Made by a program: the position numbers and the translations under genes. DNA of 64,000 bases from positions 95,507,942 through 95,571,941 of the forward strand of contig CM070874.1 of the NCBI GenBank assembly GCA_036365515.1, given 5' to 3'. Positions 47,401 through 60,639 of the stretch are shown one piece after another. Under the pieces are notes generated by a model, which saw nothing but the letters and a program-made list of their open reading frames with translations, did not search any database and had not been told where the DNA came from. Each line of letters starts with the position of its first letter. The first letter of the stretch is position 1. Origin of the DNA: Torymus aiolomorphi. Its lineage: Eukaryota; Arthropoda; Insecta; Hymenoptera; Torymidae.

Positions 47401-50230
47401 CTGGAAGGAGGAAGAGGTTTATGGAAATGTGGGATTCTTATCGAGAGAAAGGAAAGGAATAAGGGTTTATAATGAGCGATTGAGGATGTCTTTTGCGGAA
47501 TTTGAAATGGGGTTAGTCGATGAAGGGAAATAAATTGAGGGATTCAAAGTGATTTTTAATTATTTGAGGTTGTTTTGAATTTTTTATTAAATATTTTATT
47601 TAAATAAAAACAAGATTTTGTGTATGTAGAATATTACAAATCAAATAAATCCAAAACTGTACCATTAAACAAATTTTTGATGAATTTATTATGAAAAAAG
47701 ACTTAATTTTTCATAAAATTTCGAATTAATTTTAAAGTCCAACTATTTGTATTGCTCTATATGTATTTATTATAATTATAGTTATTCTAAATTTAAAGTC
47801 TGATCTATTCATGATCACCCCCATTCAATTGACTTGGAAGTTCTATTTTAATTTCCACAAGTATATACTCTACCGATTACATAAAAAGCCCTAGAATTCA
47901 AAAGATCGGTACTCGACAATCCAATTGTTTGGCTCCATTCTTCTCTGCTTCAGTATCACATCTCGGCAGTTACATCCTCGTATTCTCCGACTTTTTGAAA
48001 ACGTAATCGCGAGTCGCTCAAGACTCGAGCGAAAGAAATCCGACTTTAGGCTCCGCCTATCTCTTTTTCTTTCCTAGTTTGCGCAAATTCACAATAGCCG
48101 CCCGTGTTTGGCCGAACTTCGTCCTATCTATATTCGAGTGCCTCTTAACGACAGTCCTGCGTCTGTTTTTCAGCAAGCGACGAGTGGACTTTTCCTCCGG
48201 GCGCGTTCTCTGCTCAATCTTTATTAAAAACTGTCGAAAAATAAATGGAAGGCTCAACTTTTACGTTCGCTTCGATTTCTACCTCTCCAATTCACATTGT
48301 CTGTTTACTTTTATTCTATCTACCGTATCTCTCGTTCTTCGTTCATGCCCGTATGCATGCGCGAATGAAGAATCAATTCACTTGACGCGTCTAATGTTAT
48401 TAGCAAGACCGCAGCACACCTTGCACGCTGATTTCTGCTTTAACTGATTTATTTCCCCCTTGAGGACTTTAATTGAGTAGATATTGCTCAAGTGAGGACT
48501 GCGCTAGTAGATCTTTATTCGAATGTAACCAGCCTACTGAATACTTAATTAAAGAATATTACGCCTAAATGGCGTAACCTGTTTATTAGCACGAATTTTT
48601 TACGACATATTTTTTTTTCTTCAATTATAACTTTTATGAGTGAAATTACTCCTAAATTTTTCCCGTTAAGTTTTTGTAAAACCTTTGGTTTTTCTCACCA
48701 TTTTCTATAACTTACCTACGTCAAACATTGAACAGAAATTAACACCTTATTAAATGGTAAAATATTAAATTAGAAATTATTTTTCTTATGTAAAAACAGT
48801 TGTAGAAAATGAACTTTTTCGTAATTTTTTTTTTAGTAATATTCGTTTTTAAAATTTTTATAAGCCGACTATAAAATGGAAAAACAACGTTTTCAAATAA
48901 AAATACATCGAGGTTTTCTTCAGTCCTTTTTCAGATCTAAATGGTTAGATCGTAGTAAAACATGCATATCGTTTTAGGTCAAAAACTTTGATTTCACATA
49001 GTAAAGTTGCATTACTGGCACAGCAGAATACACGCCGTACGCCAAGCCTTTTAGTGCGCATCCAAGCAATTACAGCTACTCTGCAAATACGTAGTTAAAA
49101 TTATTTAGAGGTTTGGCAACACGAGATGCGTCACAAACTCAGCTTCTTTCAAAGCGTATTTGTTTTTTACTTTTTCTCTATAAGGAGGTTTCCAAGAATT
49201 AAAGTTTCACAGCTGACGAGAAAAAAGTTTAATTTATATCCCCCAATGCATTCCTGCAAATGCGATGTAAAACCTAGTAACGGGGTGTTTGCGAACGAGC
49301 CAACACGTTCTGCAATTTTCGACTTACAAAAAAACTTTAATTACAAATTCACAGAAAGTTACGTACTTCCCACTCGGATCGTACTTTTCGAAATTTTCCT
49401 AGTAGATACTCTCGTAATGCTCCCTTTTCTCCGAGCAGCTGCTTACAGCTCAACTGTTGCACAAAGAACGTGCCATCGCCCTCACCTCTAGTCGTTCACG
49501 CAGAGGTAATACTTTTCACCACGCTCACCTTGTGCGCGCGCACGCGTTATGAATCGCCGTGCGAGAAGACCAAATTCGCGCGAACACCCACCGAAGTCTT
49601 TCCTTTTGCGCACACTACCCTCCGAGCGCAACGTGCTGGAAGAACGCACCGCGGCGGAATAAACACGAGCCTTTGACTAGGGGAACGTGTGCGCGCAAGA
49701 TGCATAATAGATGATTTTTTAGAAGCGCACAGCTGAATACAGTTCGTAAATTTTTAACAATTTTTTTTAGACCTTCAAGTTTTGTCAATTTTTTCAACAA
49801 AAGTGGTTGCAGAGGTTGAGAAAAATGTCGACATTGTTAAAAATTTTACAAAAATTTTGTTGCAAAGCACTATGGTAAAGTGAATCCGAAACATATTTAA
49901 GGTGAAAAAGCTGACAAAACTATTATATCAAGTAAAATATTGTGTTGGCGTTTATGTTGGTGTGATTACACATTAAAATAAGGTTTAAAAATTATACAAC
50001 TAAAAAATATTTTTGCAAAACAATGGAACAGAAATATTAATTCAAATGTGCATGGTTTTTCATATAATATAGTTCATGGTTTGCTTGACCAAATACAAAG
50101 TTTTTCTACTTATCGGATTAAAAAATTATTGAATAAACTTTATTTTTATACTTTATTAATTAAATTTTTATAATCAATCTTTCTTTGTAAGAGGTGAGTA
50201 TCAAAGATTTTTTCGGCTTCAATGATACTT
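47400..50230. other. Intergenic with two GC-richer islands
   Basis: Islands at about 47990-48440 and 49420-49720. On the minus strand 49520 shows a donor-like GCACAAG|GTGAGC inside CpG-rich sequence, possibly a non-coding first exon, but I cannot pair it with anything. The rest is AT-rich. Confidence 0.4.
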
Positions 50231-50232
50231 TA

Positions 50233-50501
50233 CTACCCTGATAGAAAACCCTGATAGAAACCAACCTTCGTTGGTTAACATGTTAACCAAATGGAAGCAT
50301 TTCTACTTAAGATTAACATCGAAATTTATTACAACTATTTAAAACTATCATTATATTTTAAAGCATCTACAATATAAAATTTCCACATGTATAAATAGTT
50401 ATTCTTCGTCGACAATAGCAACATAATCATGGTGTGACGTTTTTAATTTAAAAATTGACGAACGGTTCGCCAACCGTTGGTTAGCATTTCTATCAGGGTA
50501 G
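50233..50501. mobile_element. MITE with CTACCCTGATAGAAA ends
   Basis: Left CTACCCTGATAGAAA with the CCCTGATAGAAA part duplicated at once, right TTTCTATCAGGGTAG. The subterminal CAACCTTCGTTGGTTAAC and GCCAACCGTTGGTTAGC are shared with 40376-41364. 269 bp, non-coding. Confidence 0.75.
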
Positions 50502-51940
50502 TGTAAGTCGAAATACAATTTTATTCAATATCTTGGAAGTACCTCTTTTTTTATAAAAGTTTTTGAAATTTTTTTTTTTTTATAAAAATGTGGAATATTT
50601 GACACTTTACCTAAATTTTCATTCGACAAATTACACGGAAAAGATAAAGATTAAATTGCCATTAGCACACGTAGCGTAAGTTAAAGTCTCCAAATCAAAG
50701 CAAACATTTGCGTTTGTCGATTTTAATAAATATTTACGGCAAACTCAATTACCCGCTTACGCGTGTCCTCTGTACTGCGTATCCATCTTTTCGGAAGCAT
50801 AAAGATGGCAGCGACGCGCGTATATGAACGCGCTCACGCGTCGCCTCGTTTTTTTTTGTTGTCCCCCGCGCTCGCAGCGGCACCAGAGATAGCGGAAAAG
50901 GAAAGACAAATATGTTTTGATTTAAAGTGACGCGCGACATCCATGAGCACGTCTGACGGGCCGTTATTCTACCGCCGCTTCACTGCCGCTGCTGTAGCAG
51001 CGCTTCCCTTTTATTTTCCGCGAGCACAGCTAGAGCGTGTGGCGTTTCTCGCTCCACGCGCTCGACGACCTGAAAATACGAGGTTATAAATTAAAAAGAT
51101 GCTGAGCTAGTGCGTGTGCGAATACGATATCGTAAGCCAACTTTTCCGGTGAAAATTTTAATTTCAAATAGCCCTTCGAACGGGGTTACGATCACACTTT
51201 TTACCCGCGGCCCAGCTATTTACTTTAGTGGAGTCTACGTCTGTGTCTTTCGCTTACTCTCGTTCCTTTGCGCTACCAAAGTGCTCTCTCATTCTGCCTA
51301 AGTTAAAGCGTACTTTATTTGTTTTAGCGAAGGGACTGATACGAAATTGTTTTATTGAGCCTCACTTTCTCACGCTTCGTATGTAGAATTAACATTTCAT
51401 CTGTTCCTGTTAAAAACAAAAGTTGAAACAGACTCTTTATGGTAGATGTTTTTAAATGCTGCATTATCCTCTTTAATGGTTCCGTGGGAAATTTATTTGC
51501 AGAATATGAAGTTAATATATAAAAATTTTCATTTTTCAATATATAACAATCTCACACAAGATGAGCCCACAAATAAATGATAAGCCCACATATCTCACCT
51601 GAACCTAAAATATAACTTTACTGAGATTTTTTAGTATAGGGATACATTAAATCGTGAGGGGAATCCACACATAGTTACGATTCGTTGGTGAAAGACTGTA
51701 GGGTTATTCAGCTTCAATAAAAATATTCGACGTAACGAGTTTTTTTTTGTGAAGGACTTGTGATGAGCATGGTGTGAGGGGTCTGAATAAAGAGCTCCGA
51801 CCCTTGGGGTTAATAACTGACTTTGAAAATTAGGTTGGGAATTCTTGCACTATATATTCTTCAAAGAAAAATTGATTGTTTTACATCTCATATTATTTCA
51901 TATAAAACATGTCAAAGAAAAATAAAAATTGTAAAATTCA
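50502..51940. other. Intergenic with a GC-rich island
   Basis: 50740-51290 is CpG-rich with several short palindromes (GCCGCTGCTGTAGCAGCGC). A minus-strand acceptor-like tattttcag at 51070 is followed by 29 open codons, too weak to call. 51300-51940 is AT-rich and may be repeat-derived. Confidence 0.4.
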
Positions 51941-51947
51941 TAATTTT

Positions 51948-54110
<2,163 letters not shown>

Positions 54111-54189
54111 TTACTAGAAAATGGAACTTGCTTTTGTTTTTTATTGAGGATAATTTACAGCGAGCTCTGCAGAAACATGAAATTAGTCA

Positions 54190-56210
54190 AATACGCTGGC
54201 CAATTATTTTGCGTTTGAACTAATTTTTCGAATAATCGCGATTTGAAGTGAATAGTAAGAGTTACCCTCTCTCAATTTTGAGATAAAAATTTTAAAGTTG
54301 AAACGGTTATGGTTCATGGGCATATAATTTTATATACATTCATTTTGCCTTTAGAAATTTATGTAAATGTTTTTATTAGCTGCCCCTGATATTTGTGTTT
54401 ATATAACATTTTATTTGCTTTTGTTTTTTATGAAGATGGTGTAATACTCATACTTTATCATTAATCCTGTTTTATCGGCTGAACATGTCAAAACCATTAA
54501 TATTAAAAATAATTATTTGTGTCTTAAACAAATTGAATAAAATAAGTGTGGAATAACAGAAAATTTAAATAATAAGAAATAAAATATCGAATTTACAAAT
54601 ATTGATGAATTATTAAATCATTGAAAAAGTAAATTGGAATCGTCCAATGAGATTGCAGGATTTTAAAGTTGACTAGGCACGTTCGGAAAGAATCAACTTC
54701 GGTCGGGTGTACACTAATTTTTAAGAAAATTTAAAGAAAATCAATTTCCTAATGATCTACCTGAAATTATATTTGAGTTTGAACTATTTTTTCGAATAAT
54801 CGAGATTTAAGAACTGAATATAGTAAGCATTACCCTCACTCAATTTTGAGATAAATATTTTAAAGTTTAAACGTTTATGGTTCAGGGGCATATAATTATA
54901 GAGGAAGGCGGGGCATGGCGTGTCAGGTAGGTAAGTTTGGCACCCTCATATTTTTAATATTAATGAATGCAAAAAATGTAATTTTTACATAAACCTAATT
55001 AGATATGCTTTTAGAATTTTCCTCTATACTTTTGAGATTATAGATAATGTTTAACATTTAATTTAATAAGATTGAAAATCGGTGCTTAGAAACAAGGTTG
55101 ACTTCATTTTTAAGTCGCTTGGAGCAACGAGAAAATGATTTTTTTTCTAAATGAGACCAAACCTATTTGATAGTTTCAACTTTTATCTTCCAAGCCCTGT
55201 TTTTGTTTTTTTCAGAAAATCTTTATAAATAATATAATTAAAAAATGAAAATGGCATTAAAATGGGGCATGACGTGGCACCCTGGCGGGGCACGCGTAGC
55301 ACACTCGGACGTATCAGTGCGCCGCGGCGGCCGCCGAGCGAAGTGATGTAACCTGCAAATAAAAAATGGAGCAAGATGGGTTAACAACTACGCAGTGCAA
55401 TAATTTAGTTTTAAGTAGTTTTTAGTTTCAATTATTACATTAATAAGTAAATAACGATTATTTCGACTGCGTATTAAGTTATAGAGTAGAAAAATAATGG
55501 TAAGGAAGGAATCAATTGTAGATACTCAAACTGCCTTTTTCAATGGTCAGGTAGTTCAAATAATAGATGAAAATGATGCGAAATCTTTAAATTTAAACTT
55601 ATTGTAATAATAATGATAATTTGTTAATCAAACAAAAGTATTATGTTGTGATCATATTTTATAAGAAGGAACTTATAATATAAAATCATTTATTAAAATG
55701 TAATAATTTATTTTAAAATAAAAATTGTTATGTTCTTTAATAAAAGTAAAATTTTAAATTTTCAATAGACTGATTAATTATTTGATTTTTGAAAATTTTA
55801 TTATGGCATAATTATTAAAGTATTAATTACTGGAAAAAAGAATTGAAAAATACCTATAGTAAAATATTAAATTTGACCGTGCCATGCGTGCCCCGTTGGG
55901 TGCCACAATCCACCCGCCGGTGGGGCACGTAGAGCATTTTTTTCAGAATTTCTTTTCTGTATTTTATCAATAATTAAAAGAAAATGAAAAAAAAGTTAAT
56001 AGTTTATTTTATTTTATTTTTTTCTGATCTAATTATTCCGTTTTTGTACATTTTGAAATAATACACGGTTTAGTTGTTATTTTTAATCAAAGTTAGGGTG
56101 TCACACGTGCCCCGCCCTCCCCTATATACACTCTTTTCGCCTTTACAAAGTTATGTAAATGTTTTTATTAGCTGCCACTGATATTTGTGTTTACATAATA
56201 TTTTATTTGC
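54190..56210 (+). repeat. Tandem duplication of ~250 bp, second copy split by a MITE
   Basis: 54190-54440 and 54745-54896 plus 56127-56210 carry the same sequence (TTTTTCGAATAATCG, CTCAATTTTGAGATAAA, ATGTTTTTATTAGCTGCC). The second copy is interrupted by the element at 54901-56122. Between them 54420-54630 resembles 61100-61420. Confidence 0.75.
54901..56122. mobile_element. TATA-flanked element with GGGGCACG-rich ends
   Basis: Left GAGGAAGGCGGGGCATGGCG, right CACGTGCCCCGCCCTCCCC, flanked by TATA (54897-54900, 56123-56126). Subterminal variants of GGGGCAYG and GTGGCACCC recur at about 55264-55295 and 55878-55932. 1.2 kb, AT-rich interior, no transposase. Its insertion point is confirmed by the uninterrupted paralogue at about 54320. 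Confidence 0.85.
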
Positions 56211-56217
56211 TTTTGTT

Positions 56218-56560
56218 GCTTTTTCAAAGAGAAAGCTTGGTAACGGTGAAATTCTTCGACCTCGAGATTTCGATGATTTTTAATATTTCGGAACTCCCCG
56301 AGTCGAAATATGCGTTTTCTAGAAAATGTCTATGTGTGTGTGTGCGTGCGTGCGTGCGTGTGTGTGTGTGTGTGTGTTTGTGTGTGCGTTTGTGTGTGTG
56401 TTTTATAAATTTGTCGGCAGCATAACTCAAAACTGGGCAGAGATATCAAGCTTATCTTTCGCAGGTATATAAAGCTTATTTTGAAGTTGTACAAGTTAAA
56501 TTATATAGTTGATCGGGTAATGCTAAGTATTTAAAAAATATAAAAGAAAAATATGGAAAA
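56218..56560 (+). repeat. Hairpin-microsatellite-tandem repeat family, copy 3
   Basis: Hairpin GCTTTTTCAAAGAGAAAGC, then GGTAACGGTGAAATT, TCTAGAAAATGTCTATG, (TG)n, and TGTCGGCAGCATAACTC. It leads into one satellite unit (about 56570-56745). Nearly the same as 58573-58820. Confidence 0.8.
56333..56402. repeat. Interrupted (TG)n microsatellite
   Basis: TG repeats with CGTGCGTGCG interruptions within repeat-family copy 3. Confidence 0.9.
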
Positions 56561-56832
56561 ATCGAAATTATTTTTTCTTCGCCGGGTTTAGATATCGGTC
56601 TGGGTTTGGATATCGGTCGGAAGTAGGTCCATTTTCTGAAAGGTCTTGAAATTTCCTATCTACCCATATCGTTTTCGGCCGGATCGGATATTATTAAGTC
56701 GGTTAAAAAAAAAATAAAGAGAAATATGGAAAAATCGAAAATAATTCTTTACACCACTCTAACCTCAAAATCATAACTTTAATATGATTATTCGGCTCTC
56801 GTGGTATAAAATACGGTACGACATTGGTGCGT

Positions 56833-56912
56833 AAGGTGATTTTTACCGCATTCGACTTTTTGCACTCGCTTCGCTCGTGCGAAAAATGTCTCCTGCGGTA
56901 AATAATCACCTT
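56833..56912. repeat. Foldback hairpin with TCGCTTCGCTCG loop
   Basis: AAGGTGATTTTTACCGCA pairs with TGCGGTAAATAATCACCTT. The core is GCAC-TCGCTTCGCTCG-TGC. It forms the left partner of the 57811-57960 module. Confidence 0.8.
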
Positions 56913-57124
56913 CCACACCCGTATCGTAATGTACTATTTCTCTATTCCTCGGGCGAAAGTACGCGTTTTCGCCGTTTGTTTACACTAGAAGAAGAAGCAC
57001 ATCTGCCCATTGCGTGCGTCACTTGTTTCACGCGCGACCGAAACCTCTGTGAGCAACGTTTTGAATAGCCTAACTCCATATACAATACAGCGGATTGTGA
57101 CTTTGCCGCGCGGAAGTCGCGAAA

Positions 57125-57600
57125 GTGTGCGACTTCGGCGCGGAACTGTCTCGCATTGGAAGCGTGGTGCTCTCAAGAAGGATGGTCTACTATGAATTCA
57201 TGTTTATTTATTTGGAAATATCCTCTCCCTCTCTCTCTCTCTCTCTCCCCCTATCTCTCTTTATCTCTCTCTATTTTAGCCTATTGGCGGAACATTATGA
57301 TATTCGTATAAGTATTTGTATAAGTATTTATTTACCACATGTTCTCTTATTTATTATTTCAAAGATTATCTTTTTAGTTTTCTTTTGCATTGTTATGTTT
57401 TTGATAAATCTTTTATATCTCTTATGTATTTTACGACATAATGAACTAAATTGTTATTGCATTCTATTGTAATTGACTGAAATTTAAAATTTTATACATT
57501 TTAATGTATTTTCTAATTTTTGCCGAAAAGACAGAATAAAGATTTATCTATTTATCTATCTATCTCTCTATCCCTCTTTCTCTTGACTCACATGAGTATG
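57125..57600 (+). repeat. Probable LINE 3' tail with (TATC)n end
   Basis: A (CT)n stretch and AT-rich sequence lead to GCCGAAAAGACAGAATAAAG and then (ATCT)n (about 57543-57585). AATAAA directly before a short tandem tail is typical of some insect LINE 3' ends. No coding part is left. Confidence 0.4.
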
Positions 57601-57626
57601 TAACAATCTGCTTGTTCATGTATTTT

Positions 57627-57688
57627 CGATGCCCGCCCCAACCAGCAGCACTCGCTACGCTCGTGCTGCAAATGTTGGGCGGGCATCG
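57627..57688. repeat. GC-rich foldback hairpin with TCGCTACGCTCG loop
   Basis: CGATGCCCGCCCCAAC pairs with GTTGGGCGGGCATCG, capped by AGCAC-TCGCTACGCTCG-TGCT. Confidence 0.85.
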
Positions 57689-57810
57689 CACAAACATAAA
57701 CGCGCGCATCGGAAAAAACCAATTGCGATAGGTAAAATAAAATTTAAAAATATAACCTGCAAACTACAAGAAAGACGATAATTTTCGACTTTTCTAGACT
57801 GATTAATTAA

Positions 57811-57960
57811 CGTACTTTCGCCCGGGAATAGAGAAAAATACTATTTCTTACACGGGGGTTAAATGGAACTCCTGCATGCACGTGATATGACGGCCTCGGC
57901 TTCGCCTCGGTCGTCATATCAGGTGCCTGCGAAAATTCCATTTTCCCCCCTTGTAAGAAA
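57811..57960. repeat. Foldback hairpin module, inverse of 56930-56963
   Basis: CGTACTTTCGCCCGGGAATAGAG is the inverse of CTCTATTCCTCGGGCGAAAGTACG at 56940-56963. It is followed by a snapback of ~115 nt whose core is TGATATGACGGCC-TCGGCTTCGCCTCGG-TCGTCATATCA. The two modules bracket 56.97-57.81 kb. Confidence 0.75.
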
Positions 57961-58572
57961 ATCTACTATTTTTGCTCTGGGTTTGGACATCGGTCGGAAG
58001 TAGGTCCATTTTCTGAAAGGTCTTGAAATTTCCTATCTACCCATATCGTTTTCGGCCGGATCGGATATTATTAAGTCGGTTAAAAAAAATAAAGAGAAAT
58101 ATGGAAAAATCGAAAATAATTTTTGTTGGCTCTGGGTTTGGACATCGGTCCGAAGTAGGTTCATTTTCTGAAAGGTCTTGAAATTTCCTATCTACCCTTT
58201 TTTTTTTGGTCTGATCAGATATTATTAGGTCGGTTAAAAAAAATAAAGAAAAATATGGAAATATCGAAAATAATTTTTTTTTGCTCTGGGTTTGGATATC
58301 GGTCGGAAGTAGACCCATTTTCTGAAAGAACTTGAAATTTCCTTTCTACTCATATTTCCATATTTTTGTCAGCCCGATCGGATATTATTATGTCGGTTAA
58401 AAAGAAAATAAAGACAAATATGGATAAATCGAAAATATTTTTTTACGGCGTTGGGTTTTGATATCCGTCGGAAGTAGTCACATTTTCTGAAAGGTCTTGA
58501 AATTTCCTATCTACCCAAATTTTTCGGCCCGATCGGATAATATTAAGTCTGTTAAAAAAAATCAAAAATATT

Positions 58573-58820
58573 GCTTTCTCAAAGAGAAAGCTTGGTAACG
58601 GTGAAATTTTTCGACCTCGAGATTTCGATGATTTTCGATATTTCTGAGCTCCCTGAGTCGAGATATGCATTTTCTAAAAAATGTCTGTGTGTATGTGTGT
58701 TATAAATTTGTCCGCAGCATAACTCGAAACTGCCCAGAGATATCAAGTTTATCTTTGGTAGGTATTTAAAACTAATTATGAAGTTGTGCAAGTTCAATTA
58801 TATAGTTGATCGGATAATAT
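58573..58820 (+). repeat. Hairpin-microsatellite-tandem repeat family, copy 4
   Basis: Hairpin GCTTTCTCAAAGAGAAAGC, GGTAACGGTGAAATT, a short (TG)n, TGTCCGCAGCATAACTC, and TATATAGTTGATCGGATAATA, which passes straight into satellite sequence (AAGTCGGTTAAAA). Confidence 0.85.
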
Positions 58821-58972
58821 TAAGTCGGTTAAAAAAAATAAAGCAAAATATCGAAAAAATGAAATTTTTTTTTCGTCATCGAATTTGGATACCGGGGGGA
58901 AGTAGGCCCATTTTCTGAAAAACCTTGAAATTTCCTAAAAATCCATATTTTTGTCAGCCTAATCGGATAATA

Positions 58973-59183
58973 TTAAAGTGATGTGATACCCACGTTATTA
59001 CTCAATTCTCGGGTCCCGTTTTTCTCCTTCAATTTTAAATTTATTGAAAAAAACTCTTTGACACGTTTTAAGTTTAATAAAGAACTACAACGTATCAAGT
59101 GGTTTTTTTCTTAAAATTAAAAATTGAAAGAGAAAAACGGGAAACAAATTTTTGGTAATAGTGTCGGTATCGCATCACCTTAA
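58973..59183. mobile_element. Family D foldback MITE inside the satellite array
   Basis: TTAAAGTGATGTGATACCC to GGTATCGCATCACCTTAA, 211 bp. It interrupts a satellite unit exactly at ATATTAAGTCGG, leaving TTAA on each side. Homologous to 18649-18831, with ~28 bp more in the loop. Confidence 0.9.
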
Positions 59184-60639
59184 CTCGTTTAAAAAAATAA
59201 AGAAAAATATGGAAAAATCGAAATTAATTTTTTCGGCTCTGGGTTTGGATTTCGGTGGGAATTACGCCCATTTTCTGAAAGGGCTTGAAATTACCTATTA
59301 ACCCATATTTTTGTCGGCCCAATCGGATAATATAAAGTCGGTTAAAAAAAATAAAGAAAAATATGGAAAAATCTAAAATAATTTTTTCGTCGCTGGGTTT
59401 GGATATCGGTCGTAAGTAGGCCCATTTTCTGAAAGACCTTAAAATCGCCTATCGAACCATATTTTTGTCAGCCCAATCGGATAATATTAAGTCGGTTAAA
59501 AAAAAAAAAAAAAAAAAAAATATGGATAATTCGAAAATAATTTTTTTCCTCTGGGGTTTGGATATCGGTTGGAAGTGGGCCCATTTTCTGAAAGGTCTTA
59601 ACATTTTCTATCTACCAATATTTTTGTCGCCCCAATCGGATAATATTAAGTCGGTTAAAAAAAAAAAGAAAAATATGGAAAAATCGAAAATATTTTTTAG
59701 GGCGTTGGGTTTGTATATCCGTTAGAAGTAGTCACATTTTCTTAAAAGTCTTGAAATTACCTATCAATCCATAGTTTTGTCCATCGAAACGGATAATATT
59801 ATGTCGGTAAAAAAAATAAAGAAAAATATGGTAAAATCGAAAATAATTTTTTTCGTCGCTGGGTTTGGATATCGGTCATAAGTAGGCCCATTTTCTAAAA
59901 GGCCTTAAAATCCCCTATCGATTCATATTTTTGTCGGCCCAATCGGATAATATTAAGTCGTTTAAAAAAAAAATAAAAAGAAATATGGATAATTCGAAAA
60001 TAATTTTTTAGGGCATTGGATTTGGATATCCGTTAGAAGTAGTCACATTTTCTTAAAAGTCTTGAAATTACCTATCAATCCGTAGTTTTGTCCGTCGAAA
60101 CGGATAATATTATGTCGGTAAAAAAAATAAAAAAAAATATGGAAAAATCGAAAATAATTTTTTTCGTCGCTGGGTTTGGATATCGGTCATAAGTAGGCCC
60201 ATTTTCTGAAAGGCCTTAAAATCCCCTATAGATCCATATTTTTGTCGGCCCAATCGGATAATATTAAGTCGTTTAAAAAAAAATAAAAAGAAATATGGAT
60301 AATTCGAAAATAATTTTTTAGGGCATTGGATTTGGATATCCGTTAGAAGTAGTCACATTTTCTTAAAAGTCTTGAAATTACCTATCAATCCGTAGTTTTG
60401 TCCGTCGAAACGGATAATATTATGTCGGTAAAAAAAATAAAGAAAAATATGGAAAAATCGAAAATAATTTTTTTGGCTATTGGTTTTGATATCGTTCGGA
60501 AGTAGACCCATTTTCTGAAAGTTCTTGAAATTACCTATCAATCCATATTTTTGTCGGCCCAATCGGATAATATTAAGTCGGTTGAAAAAAATAAAGAAAA
60601 ATATGGAAAAATCGTAAATAATTTTTTTCATCGCTTATA

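Larger units (their letters stand above)
57968..60635 (+). repeat. ~155-bp tandem satellite array
   Basis: Units begin near GGTTTGGATATCGGTCGG at about 57982, 58136, 58288, 58452, 59240, 59396, 59555, 59706, 59861, 60017, 60171, 60326 and 60481; steps are 151-164 bp. Each unit carries CCCATTTTCTGAAAGG, TCGGATAATATTAAGTCGG and AATATGGAAAAATCG. The array is interrupted by repeat-family copy 4 (58573-58820) and MITE D (58973-59183). One extra unit sits at 56570-56745. From 59.70 kb two unit types alternate. Confidence 0.92.

Noticed and set aside
48079..48447. 122-codon plus-strand reading frame
   Set aside because: No recognisable domain, poor composition for a protein, and no splice context; chance frame in a GC-richer island.
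49126..49491. 121-codon plus-strand reading frame
   Set aside because: No domain, no promoter or splice context; looks random.
50980..51071. Possible minus-strand terminal exon after an acceptor-like tattttcag
   Set aside because: Only 29 open codons, no upstream exon to pair with and no poly(A) signal placed as expected.
57968..60635. CRISPR-like array
   Set aside because: Units are ~155 bp and repetitive throughout with no unique spacers, in a eukaryotic genome: a satellite.
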